From Candidatus Hungatella pullicola (lineage in GTDB: Bacteria; Bacillota; Clostridia; Lachnospirales; Lachnospiraceae): DNA of 64,000 nucleotides. A model generated the notes under the pieces. The model had not been told where the DNA came from. It did no database searches and worked only from the letters and a program-made list of their open reading frames with translations. The stretch lies in contig DXFU01000057.1 in NCBI GenBank assembly GCA_019114305.1, forward strand, positions 104,166-168,165. The letters run 5' to 3'. Below, piece by piece: positions 25,806 through 34,948 of the stretch (positions are counted from its first letter, which is position 1; each line of letters opens with the position of its first letter). The position numbers were made by a program, and so were the translations under genes.

Positions 25806-27578
25806 ATGAAAAAAATACGCGGCTGGTTTACTGATCTGTCATTATACAAAAAAATACTTTTTACTGTATCTGTGGTATTTCTGTTGGGATACGGCTCTTT
25901 CTTTGCCGCACTTCAGCTTCTTACAGAGCGGTATGACAGGGAACTTTATCAGGCCAACGCCAACTCCCTAAGCCATGTTGCCTCTGCCATTACTGCTCAG
26001 ATTGAGGCCATTGAAACCATATCCGTCAATGTAATGAGCGATGGGGTTATTCAGCAGAATCTTATGGCTTTAAATAAACATCCTGACACACCGGAAAGTT
26101 CTCTTGCCAAAAAAGATATTTACAATGCCCTTTATCCCCATGCCTTTTATAACCGATACATTAAGTCCATCAATATTGTTCTCAAAGATAACTCCAACAT
26201 CTGTATGGGAAGCAGCGTTTACTTAAAAGCCTTTGATCAGAACCGCCTGGAACAGCTGTCTCAAAATGCCGGCGGACGGATTATCTGGGAAGCAGCGGTT
26301 CCCGCAAACGGTGATATTGCAGCCGTCCGGCAAATTCGTCAGTTAAAATACTTAAAGCTTACCAATCTGGCCCAGCTTTCGATTGTGGTGGATCTGGATC
26401 TTCTCATTCAGGATGCCCTAAGGGATGCCGGATACGCTCCCAGTCAGTCCCAGCTGGTTCTCTTCTCACAGGATCATGCCATCTACCCGGCCGGAACCAG
26501 GGAAGGTGGGGCCGCCTATCAGGAGCTTCTAAGTGAGATGACAGAATCCGGGGAGAATTACAGGGTCTCAGACTGCAGCGGACAGAAAGAATTTATTATC
26601 TGCGGCTCTATTTCCCGCACCGGCTGGCAGTATCTGTATATCCGCAACTATAATCCTATCTTTTTTAATATTGAATCAGCCAAAATACAGGCGGCTGTTA
26701 TTACTGCCTTCTGCGCCCTTCTGTCTCTGGTGCTCATACGGCTAATTCTCTCCCATATTTTCCGCCACCTGGATTACCTGATACAGAAAATCCGATGCTT
26801 TGGAGAGGGAAAACCTTTGCCTGAGAACATCCGCCGGTATGATTACCAGCTGAGAAAAGATGAAATCGGCCAGCTGCACCGAAGCTTTGATCAGATGACC
26901 AAAAGCGTCAAGGTTCTGAGAGATGAAAATTACGACAAGCAGCTTCTTCTGCGGGACGCCACCATAAAAATGCTCCGCCAGCAGATTCATCCCCATTTCC
27001 TCTACAATACTCTGGATACCATCAACTGTCTGGCCCTCCAGTGCGGGGAGGAAGACATTTCCACCATGGTCTGTTCCCTTGCCAACCTGTTCCGCTCTGC
27101 CATTAAGGGAGAGGAAGATGTGATTCCCCTGGAAGAGGAGCTTCAGGTTTTGGAAAACTATATTCAGATTCAGGAAATCCGTTTCCGGGACCGGCTTCAT
27201 TTTTCCATGACCATTCCGGAAGACATTTCCCGCATTTACGTTCCAAAGCTGTGTATTCAGCCCCTTGTGGAGAATGCCCTAAAGCACGCTTTGGAATATA
27301 TGACCGAAGTGTGCACCATTCATGTGGCTGTCACAGAGGAAAAGGGCTACTACCGCATCACTGTGGCCAACACGGGTTCCCAGTTTGAAGCAGATCTGCT
27401 GGAAAAAATAGAATCGGGGCAGATCACGCCTCAGGGATCCGGCGTAGGCCTTGTAAATATTGACTCCAGACTGAAACTGATTTACGGAGACGACTATGGC
27501 CTTAACTGCTACAACCAGGAAAACATGGCTGTTGTCATGCTGAAGATTCCAAAAGATAAGGGGGAACACAATGCTTAG
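25806..27578 (+). CDS. YesM-type sensor histidine kinase
   Basis: Membrane sensor kinase of the sugar-responsive YesM class. A membrane helix near residues 15-37 is followed by a ~270-residue extracytoplasmic sensor, a second helix (IQAAVITAFCALLSLVLIRLILS), HAMP, the phosphorylated histidine in QQIHPHFLYNTLDTINCLA (about residue 396), and the ATPase domain (VENALKHAL; SGVGLVNIDSRLKLIYG). ATG at 25806 has AAAGGGG upstream; an upstream in-frame ATG has none. 590 residues. It overlaps the regulator gene by eight bases and is divergent from the sugar-binding lipoprotein. Confidence 0.95.
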   Translation: MKKIRGWFTDLSLYKKILFTVSVVFLLGYGSFFAALQLLTERYDRELYQANANSLSHVASAITAQIEAIETISVNVMSDGVIQQNLMALNKHPDTPESSLAKKDIYNALYPHAFYNRYIKSINIVLKDNSNICMGSSVYLKAFDQNRLEQLSQNAGGRIIWEAAVPANGDIAAVRQIRQLKYLKLTNLAQLSIVVDLDLLIQDALRDAGYAPSQSQLVLFSQDHAIYPAGTREGGAAYQELLSEMTESGENYRVSDCSGQKEFIICGSISRTGWQYLYIRNYNPIFFNIESAKIQAAVITAFCALLSLVLIRLILSHIFRHLDYLIQKIRCFGEGKPLPENIRRYDYQLRKDEIGQLHRSFDQMTKSVKVLRDENYDKQLLLRDATIKMLRQQIHPHFLYNTLDTINCLALQCGEEDISTMVCSLANLFRSAIKGEEDVIPLEEELQVLENYIQIQEIRFRDRLHFSMTIPEDISRIYVPKLCIQPLVENALKHALEYMTEVCTIHVAVTEEKGYYRITVANTGSQFEADLLEKIESGQITPQGSGVGLVNIDSRLKLIYGDDYGLNCYNQENMAVVMLKIPKDKGEHNA

Positions 27579-29103
27579 ATTAATGATTGCTGACGATGAA
27601 CAGATTATCCGTGAGACTCTGACCCGCATGATCGACTATCCTTCTATTGGCTACCAGCTGATTGCCACCGCCAAAAACGGGATGGAAGCCTATGACATGA
27701 TCTGTGATGAATACCCGGATGTGGTAATCACCGATATCCGAATGCCTGGATTAAACGGACTGGATCTTATTGCCAGAGCCACGAAAGCAGACTCTGACAT
27801 TACATTTATTCTGCTGTCAGGATATGGGGAATTTGAGTACGCGAAAACGGCCATGGAGTACGGGGTCCGCCACTATCTTTTAAAGCCTACCAACCGGCAG
27901 GAGCTTTTGAAAACCCTCATAGCCGTTCGGGATGAAAAGCTGGAAAAGCAGAAGCAGGGCAGCCATATGGAACAGCTTCTCTGTGATCTTCACAGCCCTT
28001 TGGAACAGTGCTTTATCATAGAGTCTCTTGAATATACTTCCAGCCAGCACGATATTTTTCAAAAATACCAGCCACTGCTTTCTCTTCCTGCCAGCTGTAC
28101 GGCAGCCTGCGTCTGCTCCTTTGTAAAAGAAGAACTGCTGGAAGCTTTCGCAAAAGATACGGCCCGTTTTCTCAAAGAAAATAATTTCAGTCTTTCGTTT
28201 CCGGTTCTCTATGTGAAAAACAACGCTATTTTAATTTTTTCTTCCTGGAATCTGGAATTTCAGGACATTTTTCAGCTTTTTTTGGAACGCCTGGAGTATC
28301 CCGGTCAGGAGGTTGCCCTTGAGGCCCGTTTTCTCCACGCTTCCTCCACGGAAGAACTGTTTTCAGATATTATCAGGAAGGTTTCCCGTTTCGAAAGAAT
28401 CCGCCTGTTAAATGAAGCGGGAGGCAGCTATGAAATTCACAATGATGTGGCATCGGTAAAACGAATCCGGCAGATCGGAGACCAGATCAGCCAGTGCTGC
28501 GAAGAGGAAGAAGTCAATAAAATCCTTTCCGCCTCCTTCTCCCAGGATATTTCCCTGGACACAGCCCGAAGTCTGGCCCTTGGCATCTTTCTGGAATTGG
28601 GCTCCCGCAGCCAGCACCGGTCCATTGACCTTCTGTGCGATTTTTTCCGTAAGCTTTATTCCTGTGAGAACAAGCAGGAGATTCAGACTCTCATACGCTC
28701 CGCCCTGCTGAAGCGAACAATGGAAAATCAAAGAGGAGGAAAAACAGGGGCCAATATCCCCCTTTTAAAGGCCTATGTGGCGCAGCATCTGGATTGGGAG
28801 GAGCTGTCCTTAAAATGGCTGGCAGAACACTACCTCTTTGTCAGCGTAGGATATTTAAGCAAGCAGTTTGTCAAGGAAGAAGGCATCCGCTTTTCCGACT
28901 ACCTGAATCAGAAACGGATGGAGGAAGCAGAACGGCTTATGGTCTACTATCACAATGACAACATTAAAAGCATTGCCCACCAGGTTGGATTTGGAAGCAA
29001 TCCTCAGTATTTCAGTCAGGTGTTCAAAAAATATACGGGGCAGACTCCCACCGAGTATTTAAAGAAGCTGTCCCAGACAGAAAAACCGAAGAGGGAAGAA
29101 TAG
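27571..29103 (+). CDS. YesN-type response regulator with AraC DNA-binding domain
   Basis: Partner of the kinase ahead. Receiver domain residues 1-120 with MIADDEQIIRETL, the phosphorylated aspartate in VVITDIRMPG (about residue 55) and YLLKPTNRQEL. A long middle region (~130-400) follows, then an AraC-type double helix-turn-helix at the end (LSLKWLAEHYLFVSVGYLSKQF; IKSIAHQVGFGSNPQYFSQVFKKYTGQTPTEY). 510 residues is normal. It probably binds the direct repeats before the sugar-binding lipoprotein gene. Confidence 0.95.
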   Translation: MLRLMIADDEQIIRETLTRMIDYPSIGYQLIATAKNGMEAYDMICDEYPDVVITDIRMPGLNGLDLIARATKADSDITFILLSGYGEFEYAKTAMEYGVRHYLLKPTNRQELLKTLIAVRDEKLEKQKQGSHMEQLLCDLHSPLEQCFIIESLEYTSSQHDIFQKYQPLLSLPASCTAACVCSFVKEELLEAFAKDTARFLKENNFSLSFPVLYVKNNAILIFSSWNLEFQDIFQLFLERLEYPGQEVALEARFLHASSTEELFSDIIRKVSRFERIRLLNEAGGSYEIHNDVASVKRIRQIGDQISQCCEEEEVNKILSASFSQDISLDTARSLALGIFLELGSRSQHRSIDLLCDFFRKLYSCENKQEIQTLIRSALLKRTMENQRGGKTGANIPLLKAYVAQHLDWEELSLKWLAEHYLFVSVGYLSKQFVKEEGIRFSDYLNQKRMEEAERLMVYYHNDNIKSIAHQVGFGSNPQYFSQVFKKYTGQTPTEYLKKLSQTEKPKREE

Positions 29104-29127
29104 CAGGCTTCTTCCCTCTTCGGTTTT
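29082..29127. terminator. Bidirectional terminator between yesN-like and folD
   Basis: Perfect 19-base arms (AAAACCGAAGAGGGAAGAA and its complement) around an 8-base loop, with A and T runs on the two sides. It serves both convergent genes. Confidence 0.92.
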
Positions 29128-29133
29128 CTTTTC

Positions 29134-29976
29134 TCAGCTGTTCTGTCTTAAGGCAGCTAAAACCAGATGTCTGGCAAGAACTGCCGTGGTCACAGCGCCC
29201 ACACCTCCCGGAACCGGAGTTGCCATGGCCGCAGTTCCCTCAAGAGAATCAAAATCCACATCTCCGCACAGCTTTCCGTTTTCATCTACATTAATTCCAA
29301 CGTCAATGACTACCGCATCCTGGCCCGCATAGGAGGCATTCACCATCTTTGCCCGCCCTGCTGCCGCAATGAGAATCTCCCCCCGGCGGCAGGTTCCCGG
29401 CAGATCTTTTGTTTTGGTGTGGCAGATGGTGACGGTGGCGTTTTCCTTTAAAAGAAGCATGGAAAGCGGCCTTCCCACAACCATGCTTCTTCCGATAATC
29501 ACTGCCTTCTTGCCGGACAGTTCAATGTCATAAGCCTTTAACACCTCAATAACTGCTTCCGCCGTACATGGGGCAAAGCCTGTCTCATCTCCGGCAAATA
29601 CTTTTGCGATGTTTTCCGGGCTGATTCCGTCCAGATCCTTTGCCGGGTCAATCTGTCTTTCTATCTGTTTCTCGTTTAAATGGGAGGGCAGCGGGCGGAG
29701 AAGAAGAATTCCGGACACATCCTCATCCTCGTTGATCTTCTGAAAGCAGCTCTTAAATTCCTCTTCCTCTATTGTTTCCGGAAAGGCGTATACCTGCGCC
29801 CGCAGGCCGAAGGACTCCATCTTCTTAACAGCCCCTCTCTCGTAGGAAAGATCATCCGGTCTTTCTCCCACCCGAACAATGGCCAGCTTAGGCTTGTCTT
29901 TCTTCCAGTCTTTCAGCAGGTTTTCCACCTGGCTTTTAATAGCTGCGGAAACTTCCGCTCCCTTTAATTTCTTCAC
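29134..29976 (-). CDS. folD: FolD-like methylene-THF dehydrogenase, cyclohydrolase residues lost
   Basis: One-carbon enzyme that oxidises 5,10-methylene-THF using a pyridine nucleotide. NAD(P)-binding motif VIGRSMVVGRPLSMLLL and PVPGGVGAVTTAVL are intact. In the active site Tyr-45 and Asp-116 are kept, but the lysine required for cyclohydrolase activity (Lys-54 in E. coli) is Ala-49 and the glutamine (Gln-98) is Leu-93. It is therefore probably a dehydrogenase only, with the hydrolase step done by the FchA protein encoded just upstream. Start is GTG at 29976 with GGGAGG upstream. 280 residues. Confidence 0.92.
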   Translation of the reverse strand: MKKLKGAEVSAAIKSQVENLLKDWKKDKPKLAIVRVGERPDDLSYERGAVKKMESFGLRAQVYAFPETIEEEEFKSCFQKINEDEDVSGILLLRPLPSHLNEKQIERQIDPAKDLDGISPENIAKVFAGDETGFAPCTAEAVIEVLKAYDIELSGKKAVIIGRSMVVGRPLSMLLLKENATVTICHTKTKDLPGTCRRGEILIAAAGRAKMVNASYAGQDAVVIDVGINVDENGKLCGDVDFDSLEGTAAMATPVPGGVGAVTTAVLARHLVLAALRQNS

Positions 29977-29999
29977 CCTCTTATCCTCCCTTTCTGTCC

Positions 30000-30629
30000 T
30001 TATTGCCCCAAAGCGTTTTCTACCAGGGCGTAAATCTCATCTGCGGATTTTCTTCCCGCTTCCAGAAGCTGACCAGCTCTCTCCTCCAGACTCTCTGCCT
30101 TTTCCCTGTCCGTCATAGAACCTGTGTTAATCCACACATTCATCACAGCGCCTGTCAGCGCGGTCCTAAGGAACTGAACCCCTACGCCTACGTCGCTTAC
30201 AGCCAGCCGGCTGCCGTTTCTGGCAAGAAAATCCATAATTTTAATTCCTTCCACCGCTTTTTCCATAATGCAGAGAGGCGGTTTGCTGGCCTGGAAAAGA
30301 AGGCGTTCCAGTTCCTTTGTCTTATGAGCCTTTTCTTCCTCTGTCTCAGAGGGAAGGCGGTAAGCCTGAGCCAATGGGGCAAAAGATTCTGCATCCTGAT
30401 CTGCCAGAGACAAAAACTCTTCCCTTAATTCCTCCAGCCGGCTTTCAGCAGCCTTCATCGTCTCCTCCACAGCGGCATATTTTTTCTTGCCCAGAGTAAG
30501 ATGAACCACCATAAGGCCAAGGGCTGCCCCGTAAGCGCCTGCCAAAGCAGACGCCCCGCCGCCCCCCGGAGTAGGCTGATTAGACGACAGTTCCTGGAGA
30601 AACTGGTTCATTTCTGTATTTTTAATCAT
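30000..30629 (-). CDS. fchA: Methenyl-THF cyclohydrolase FchA (FTCD cyclodeaminase fold)
   Basis: Hydrolyses 5,10-methenyl-THF to 10-formyl-THF, or belongs to the related cyclodeaminase group. The N-terminal glycine motif QPTPGGGGASALAGAYGAAL and the later VGVGVQFLRTALTGAVMNVWIN are characteristic. 209 residues. It precedes folD by 23 bases on the same strand. The pairing with a FolD that lacks its own cyclohydrolase residues supports the cyclohydrolase role. Confidence 0.92.
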   Translation of the reverse strand: MIKNTEMNQFLQELSSNQPTPGGGGASALAGAYGAALGLMVVHLTLGKKKYAAVEETMKAAESRLEELREEFLSLADQDAESFAPLAQAYRLPSETEEEKAHKTKELERLLFQASKPPLCIMEKAVEGIKIMDFLARNGSRLAVSDVGVGVQFLRTALTGAVMNVWINTGSMTDREKAESLEERAGQLLEAGRKSADEIYALVENALGQ

Positions 30630-30674
30630 GAATCTACCTCACTTTTTCTTGTATTATGATGGGAATCGAGTTCT

Positions 30675-30703
30675 ATTGTATCACTGTGAGGCAAGATCGT
30701 AAA
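30675..30703 (-). promoter_or_regulatory. Predicted promoter of fchA-folD
   Basis: TTTACG and TACAAT on the minus strand, 17-base spacer, between the argD stop and the fchA start. It suggests that the folate pair is a unit separate from the arg operon. Confidence 0.45.
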
Positions 30704-30723
30704 GGTGGGATAAAGGGTTCCTT

Positions 30724-31920
30724 TTAAATGCCCTTTATCACCTGTTCCAGTTTCCGGCACATCTGGTCTACATGGTCCTTCTGGATGATCAGGGGAGGAA
30801 CAAAGCGGATAACCTGACTTCCTGCGCTGATTAATACCAGCTTCTCTTCCAAAAGGGCTTTTTTCACAATGTCTCCCACCGGAACGGAAAATTCCAGGCC
30901 CTGTATAAGGCCGCAGCCTCGGTGGTCTGTAATCACGGGATACCGTTCCTTCAGTTCCTCCAGCTTCTCCCACAGATAGTCTCCCATTTCTTTCACATGA
31001 GACACCAGATCCCTTTGCTCAAACAGCTCTAAAACCTTGGCCGCAGCCGCTGTCACCAAAGGATTTCCTCCGTAGGTGGTTCCATGATCTCCGGGAACCA
31101 TTGCCCGGGCTGCTTTCCCCTGTGCCAGGAAAGCGCCAATAGGCACTCCGTTGCCCAATGCCTTGGCAACCGTCATTACATCCGGACATACGCCGTACTT
31201 CTGCCATGCGAACATGGCACCGCTTCTTCCCATTCCGCACTGAATCTCATCCAAAATGAGAAGCATATCATTGTCGTCGCACAGCTTTCTCACTCCTTTG
31301 AGAAACTCCGGATCGGCCGGGTATACTCCTCCTTCTCCCTGGATGGTCTCCATAATCACAGCGCAGGTTTTCTCATTGACCAAAGCCTTCACACTGTCCA
31401 GATCATTAAAGTCAGCGAACTTAACCCCTGGCATCAGCGGACGGAAAGGCTCCTGATAATGGTCGTTGCCGGTAACGGACAGAGCTCCCAGACTTCTTCC
31501 ATGGAAAGAATGGTTCATGGCAATGATCTCATGGTCATGGCAATGATCCTTATTGTAAGCATACCGCTTGGCTATTTTCAGGGCTCCCTCTATAGCTTCC
31601 GTTCCGCTGTTGGTAAAAAATACTTTTTCCATTCCAGATACCTTCAGCAGTCTCTCTCCTGCTTCAATAGAAGGCAGATTGTAAAACAGATTGGAGGTGT
31701 GAATTAATGTTTCGACCTGATCCTTTAAGGCCTTCTCATAATCCGGATCTCCATAGCCTAATCCCATAACGGCAATACCAGCCCCAAAATCCAGATATTC
31801 GTTTCCTTCTGTATCATAGAGGCAAACCCCTTTTCCCTGCTGAAAAATCACAGGGAAGCGATTGTAAGTTTTATAAAACTCTGCCTCCGCCTTTTCTATG
31901 TATTCCTGTTTATTCCCCAT
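30724..31920 (-). CDS. argD: Acetylornithine aminotransferase
   Basis: PLP enzyme making N-acetylornithine from N-acetylglutamate semialdehyde. [53 protein letters not shown] and the PLP lysine in [16 protein letters not shown] (near residue 250) define class III aminotransferases. 398 residues. Its start overlaps argB by 11 bases. Its place in the arg operon sets the substrate. Confidence 0.95.
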   Translation of the reverse strand: MGNKQEYIEKAEAEFYKTYNRFPVIFQQGKGVCLYDTEGNEYLDFGAGIAVMGLGYGDPDYEKALKDQVETLIHTSNLFYNLPSIEAGERLLKVSGMEKVFFTNSGTEAIEGALKIAKRYAYNKDHCHDHEIIAMNHSFHGRSLGALSVTGNDHYQEPFRPLMPGVKFADFNDLDSVKALVNEKTCAVIMETIQGEGGVYPADPEFLKGVRKLCDDNDMLLILDEIQCGMGRSGAMFAWQKYGVCPDVMTVAKALGNGVPIGAFLAQGKAARAMVPGDHGTTYGGNPLVTAAAAKVLELFEQRDLVSHVKEMGDYLWEKLEELKERYPVITDHRGCGLIQGLEFSVPVGDIVKKALLEEKLVLISAGSQVIRFVPPLIIQKDHVDQMCRKLEQVIKGI

Positions 31921-32806
31921 GATAAAACCTTTCCTCCCCTTCTTTCACAATAGCGGTTCCAATTCCCTTATTGGTAAAGATCTCCAAAAGCAGACAATGA
32001 GGAATTCTTCCATCCATAATGTGGACTCTGGACACGCCGTTGTTCATAGCGTCAATACAGTTCTGAAGTTTTGGAAGCATGCCGCCTCCCAGATTCCCGC
32101 TGTCAACAAAAGCCTGGGCTTCCTGAGCGCTCATCTCAGAAATAAGGGAATCCTTATTCTGAAAATCTCTGTACACTCCCTCTACATCAGTAAGGAAAGC
32201 CAGTTTTTCCGCATTTACAGCCCTTGCAATGGCACAGGCAGCGTCATCCGCATTAATATTATACGTCTGGAAGTCCTGGTCAAAGCCTGTGGGACAGATA
32301 ATCGGCAGGAAATCCTTCTCCAGAAGATCATAAATAATCTTTGGAGTCACTTCCGTGATTTCTCCCACATATCCGATATCTTCCCCTCCCGCATACTTTT
32401 TCCTGCATTTAAGAAGCATACCGTCTTTTCCGCTGATTCCCACGGCCTTTACTCCCAGCTGGTTCACCAGCTGAACCAGATTTTTATTCACTTTATTCAG
32501 CACCATTTCCGCAATTTCCATGGTAGCCTCGTCTGTCACGCGGAGGCCGTTAATAAACTTAGGCTCCATTCCGGATTTTGCCACCCAGCGGCTGATTTCC
32601 TTCCCGCCGCCGTGAACAATAATAGGCTTAAATCCAACCAGCTTCAGAAGAACCACGTCCTGAATCACATGCTTTTTCAGTTCCTCATCTACCATGGCGC
32701 TTCCTCCGTACTTTACTACAATAATTTTTCTGTTAAACCTTTGAATATAGGGAAGGGCCTCTATGAGCACCTCCGCCTTGTGCATAATATTCTGATCTAA
32801 ATCCAC
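31910..32806 (-). CDS. argB: Acetylglutamate kinase
   Basis: Phosphorylates N-acetylglutamate, the usual arginine-regulated step. [26 protein letters not shown] and [19 protein letters not shown] are hallmark segments. Start is GTG at 32806 with GGAGG nine bases upstream, overlapping the DUF6483-like gene by ten bases. 298 residues, the long arginine-sensitive length. Overlaps argD at the other end. Confidence 0.96.
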   Translation of the reverse strand: MDLDQNIMHKAEVLIEALPYIQRFNRKIIVVKYGGSAMVDEELKKHVIQDVVLLKLVGFKPIIVHGGGKEISRWVAKSGMEPKFINGLRVTDEATMEIAEMVLNKVNKNLVQLVNQLGVKAVGISGKDGMLLKCRKKYAGGEDIGYVGEITEVTPKIIYDLLEKDFLPIICPTGFDQDFQTYNINADDAACAIARAVNAEKLAFLTDVEGVYRDFQNKDSLISEMSAQEAQAFVDSGNLGGGMLPKLQNCIDAMNNGVSRVHIMDGRIPHCLLLEIFTNKGIGTAIVKEGEERFYHGE

Positions 32807-33180
32807 GTCTCCATACCTCCAAGATCTACACCGTAATCCTCACCCAGCCCTTTCAGGCCGTCCAATACTTCCTCTCTGGAATATTGGTGTTCCTCTAAAA
32901 ATTCATCCTCATAATCATTTAAGTGAAGGTAAAAAGCTGCTGCCGCCTCGAAAAATTCCAGGCTTCCCGGCTCCTCCTCTTCCAGTAAAAGATTTTCCGC
33001 CTCATTAATGTGTCCTTCATCAGCCATAGCGGTCAGCTTCTGATACAAGCTGTCCATAGCGGTAAACGCGTTTTCTTTGGGAAGCTGATACTCAATATCT
33101 GCTTTTCCCAAAACCAGTCTGGCCAGAATCTTAGCCAGATCTCTGGTACGCCTGATAATAAAATCATCCTGAAGTGCCAT
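32797..33180 (-). CDS. Small helical protein in the arg operon (DUF6483-like)
   Basis: 127 residues, soluble, probably all helical, acidic in the second half ([34 protein letters not shown]). The start [25 protein letters not shown] matches what I recall of DUF6483. No enzyme motif is seen. It is fixed between argJ and argB, overlapping argB by ten bases, so translation is coupled to arginine synthesis. Function unknown. Confidence 0.75.
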   Translation of the reverse strand: MALQDDFIIRRTRDLAKILARLVLGKADIEYQLPKENAFTAMDSLYQKLTAMADEGHINEAENLLLEEEEPGSLEFFEAAAAFYLHLNDYEDEFLEEHQYSREEVLDGLKGLGEDYGVDLGGMETWI

Positions 33181-33215
33181 CTGTATGCTCCTTTCGCCGC
33201 AAATAGGATTTTCCT

Positions 33216-34439
33216 TTAAGACCGGTAATCGGCGTTAATTTTTACGTAATCAAAGGTCAGATCACAGCCCCATGCAGCAGCAGAGGCATCTCCCATTTTA
33301 ATGTCCGCAATGGCTGTTACCTCCGGCTGAGAAAGAATTTCCGTGGCCTTCTGCTCGCTGTAAGGAAGAGCCACTCCATTTTCAATAATCTGAAGCCTGC
33401 CGGCCTTACTTTCAAAATAAAGATCCACCTGTTCCGGATCAAACTGCGCTCCGGAATAACCCATAGCGCAGAGGATTCTTCCCCAGTTGGCATCGTGTCC
33501 GAAAATAGCCGCCTTGGTAAGGTTGGAAGTAATAACAGATTTTGCCAGGGTTACCGCCTGCTCCTTTGTCTGAGCGCCCACAATTTTCACCTCAAAAAGA
33601 GCCGTACATCCTTCTCCGTCTCCCGCTATTTTTTTTGCAAGCGTTTCATTAATAACGTTTAAGGCTCTGCAGAATTCATAGTAGTCCTGATTCTTTTCTG
33701 TAATTTCAGGATTTCCCGCCATGCCGTTGGCCAAAAGAAGAACGGTATCATTGGTGGAGGTATCTCCGTCTACAGAAATCATGTTGTAAGTATCCTTAAC
33801 ATCCTCTTTCAGCGCTTCTGTCAGCAGTTCCTTGGAAATAGAAAGATCCGTGGTTACAAAGCTTAACATGGTGCACATATTGGGATGAATCATTCCGGAT
33901 CCCTTGCACATTCCCCCTATGGTTACAGTCTTTCCCCCTGCTTCAAATTCAACAGCCACTTCTTTTTTCACTGTGTCTGTAGTCATAATGGCCTGAGCGG
34001 CTTTGGTTCCTCCCTCCTGGCTTTCTGACAAAAGGGGAGTCATAGTCTCAATTCCTTTTTTGATCCTGTCCATAGGAAGCTGCATTCCGATGACGCCTGT
34101 GGACGCTACCAGAACACTGTCCTCGGGAATGTGCAGACAGTCTGCCGCTGCCTTGGCCGTCTGACTGCAGTAGGAAAATCCCTCAGCTCCGGTACATGCA
34201 TTGGCAATTCCCGCATTTACCACAATGGCCTGGGCAAAGGGAGACTGTTCCACAATTTTCTGATCCCACTTTACAGGCGCTGCCTTTACCAGATTGGTTG
34301 TAAAGGTTCCCGCTGCTTTACAGGGAGCCTGGCTGTAAATAAGAGCCATATCCTGCCTGTCCTTATATTTGATTCCCGCCGCTGCCGATGCAGCCAGAAA
34401 GCCTTTTGCAGCGGTTACTCCTCCGCTTATCTGTTTCAT
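33216..34439 (-). CDS. argJ: Ornithine acetyltransferase / glutamate N-acetyltransferase
   Basis: Recycles the acetyl group from acetylornithine to glutamate. The self-cleavage region reads KGSGMIHPNMCTMLSF; the nucleophile threonine is kept, while the residue before it is Cys where Ala is most common. KAAIFGHDANWGRILCAMGYSG is also diagnostic. 407 residues. It lies between the GNAT gene and the DUF6483-like gene in the operon. It may do the whole acetylation cycle, as no argA or argE is seen. Confidence 0.95.
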   Translation of the reverse strand: MKQISGGVTAAKGFLAASAAAGIKYKDRQDMALIYSQAPCKAAGTFTTNLVKAAPVKWDQKIVEQSPFAQAIVVNAGIANACTGAEGFSYCSQTAKAAADCLHIPEDSVLVASTGVIGMQLPMDRIKKGIETMTPLLSESQEGGTKAAQAIMTTDTVKKEVAVEFEAGGKTVTIGGMCKGSGMIHPNMCTMLSFVTTDLSISKELLTEALKEDVKDTYNMISVDGDTSTNDTVLLLANGMAGNPEITEKNQDYYEFCRALNVINETLAKKIAGDGEGCTALFEVKIVGAQTKEQAVTLAKSVITSNLTKAAIFGHDANWGRILCAMGYSGAQFDPEQVDLYFESKAGRLQIIENGVALPYSEQKATEILSQPEVTAIADIKMGDASAAAWGCDLTFDYVKINADYRS

Positions 34440-34459
34440 ATGTGATCCTCCTTTTCCGG

Positions 34460-34906
34460 TTACGGAATAAATTCAGTAATGTTGTTTTCATTTAATGGGA
34501 AATCGTAGTAATTTAAGTCTTCCCGAAAAGTCCAGCCTACCTTTTTCCAAAACTTGTTTCCTACCAGGTTGGAACGGAAGGCGATCAGGCTTACTTTGTT
34601 GATTCCCTCAGCTTTTAAGGCCTCCATGGCAGTTAAAGCCATTTTGTGTCCGATTCCGTGCTGGCGGTAAGGCTCTGCCACACATACGTGATACATACAG
34701 CCCCGTCTGCCGTCATGACCGCAGAGTATAGCGCCTATGATCTTTCCATCATCCTCTGCCACCACGCTGGTAGTAGGATTTCTTTTCAGAAATTTCTCCA
34801 CTCCTTCTCTGGAATCATCCAAAGTTCGGATTCCAAATCCATGGATTCCGGTCCACAGCTCATATACCTGATCGTAATCGTCTATTGTCATAACACGTAT
34901 TTTCAT
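34460..34906 (-). CDS. GNAT N-acetyltransferase inside the arg operon
   Basis: 148-residue GNAT protein. IRVMTIDDYDQVYELWTGIHGFGIR begins the fold, and VAEPYRQHGIGHKMALTAMEALKAEG is the acetyl-CoA loop, close to the YpeA type. It lies between argC and argJ with gaps of about 20-40 bases. It could be an amino-acid acetyltransferase supplementing ArgJ, or unrelated; the sequence does not decide. Confidence 0.85.
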   Translation of the reverse strand: MKIRVMTIDDYDQVYELWTGIHGFGIRTLDDSREGVEKFLKRNPTTSVVAEDDGKIIGAILCGHDGRRGCMYHVCVAEPYRQHGIGHKMALTAMEALKAEGINKVSLIAFRSNLVGNKFWKKVGWTFREDLNYYDFPLNENNITEFIP

Positions 34907-34948
34907 TTTACTCCGTCCTCTCCTTTTCCCTTCTATACTCCTTTTTCC

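Noticed and set aside
31898..32800. 300-codon plus-strand ORF opposite argB
   Set aside because: Antisense shadow of argB; no promoter or ribosome site.
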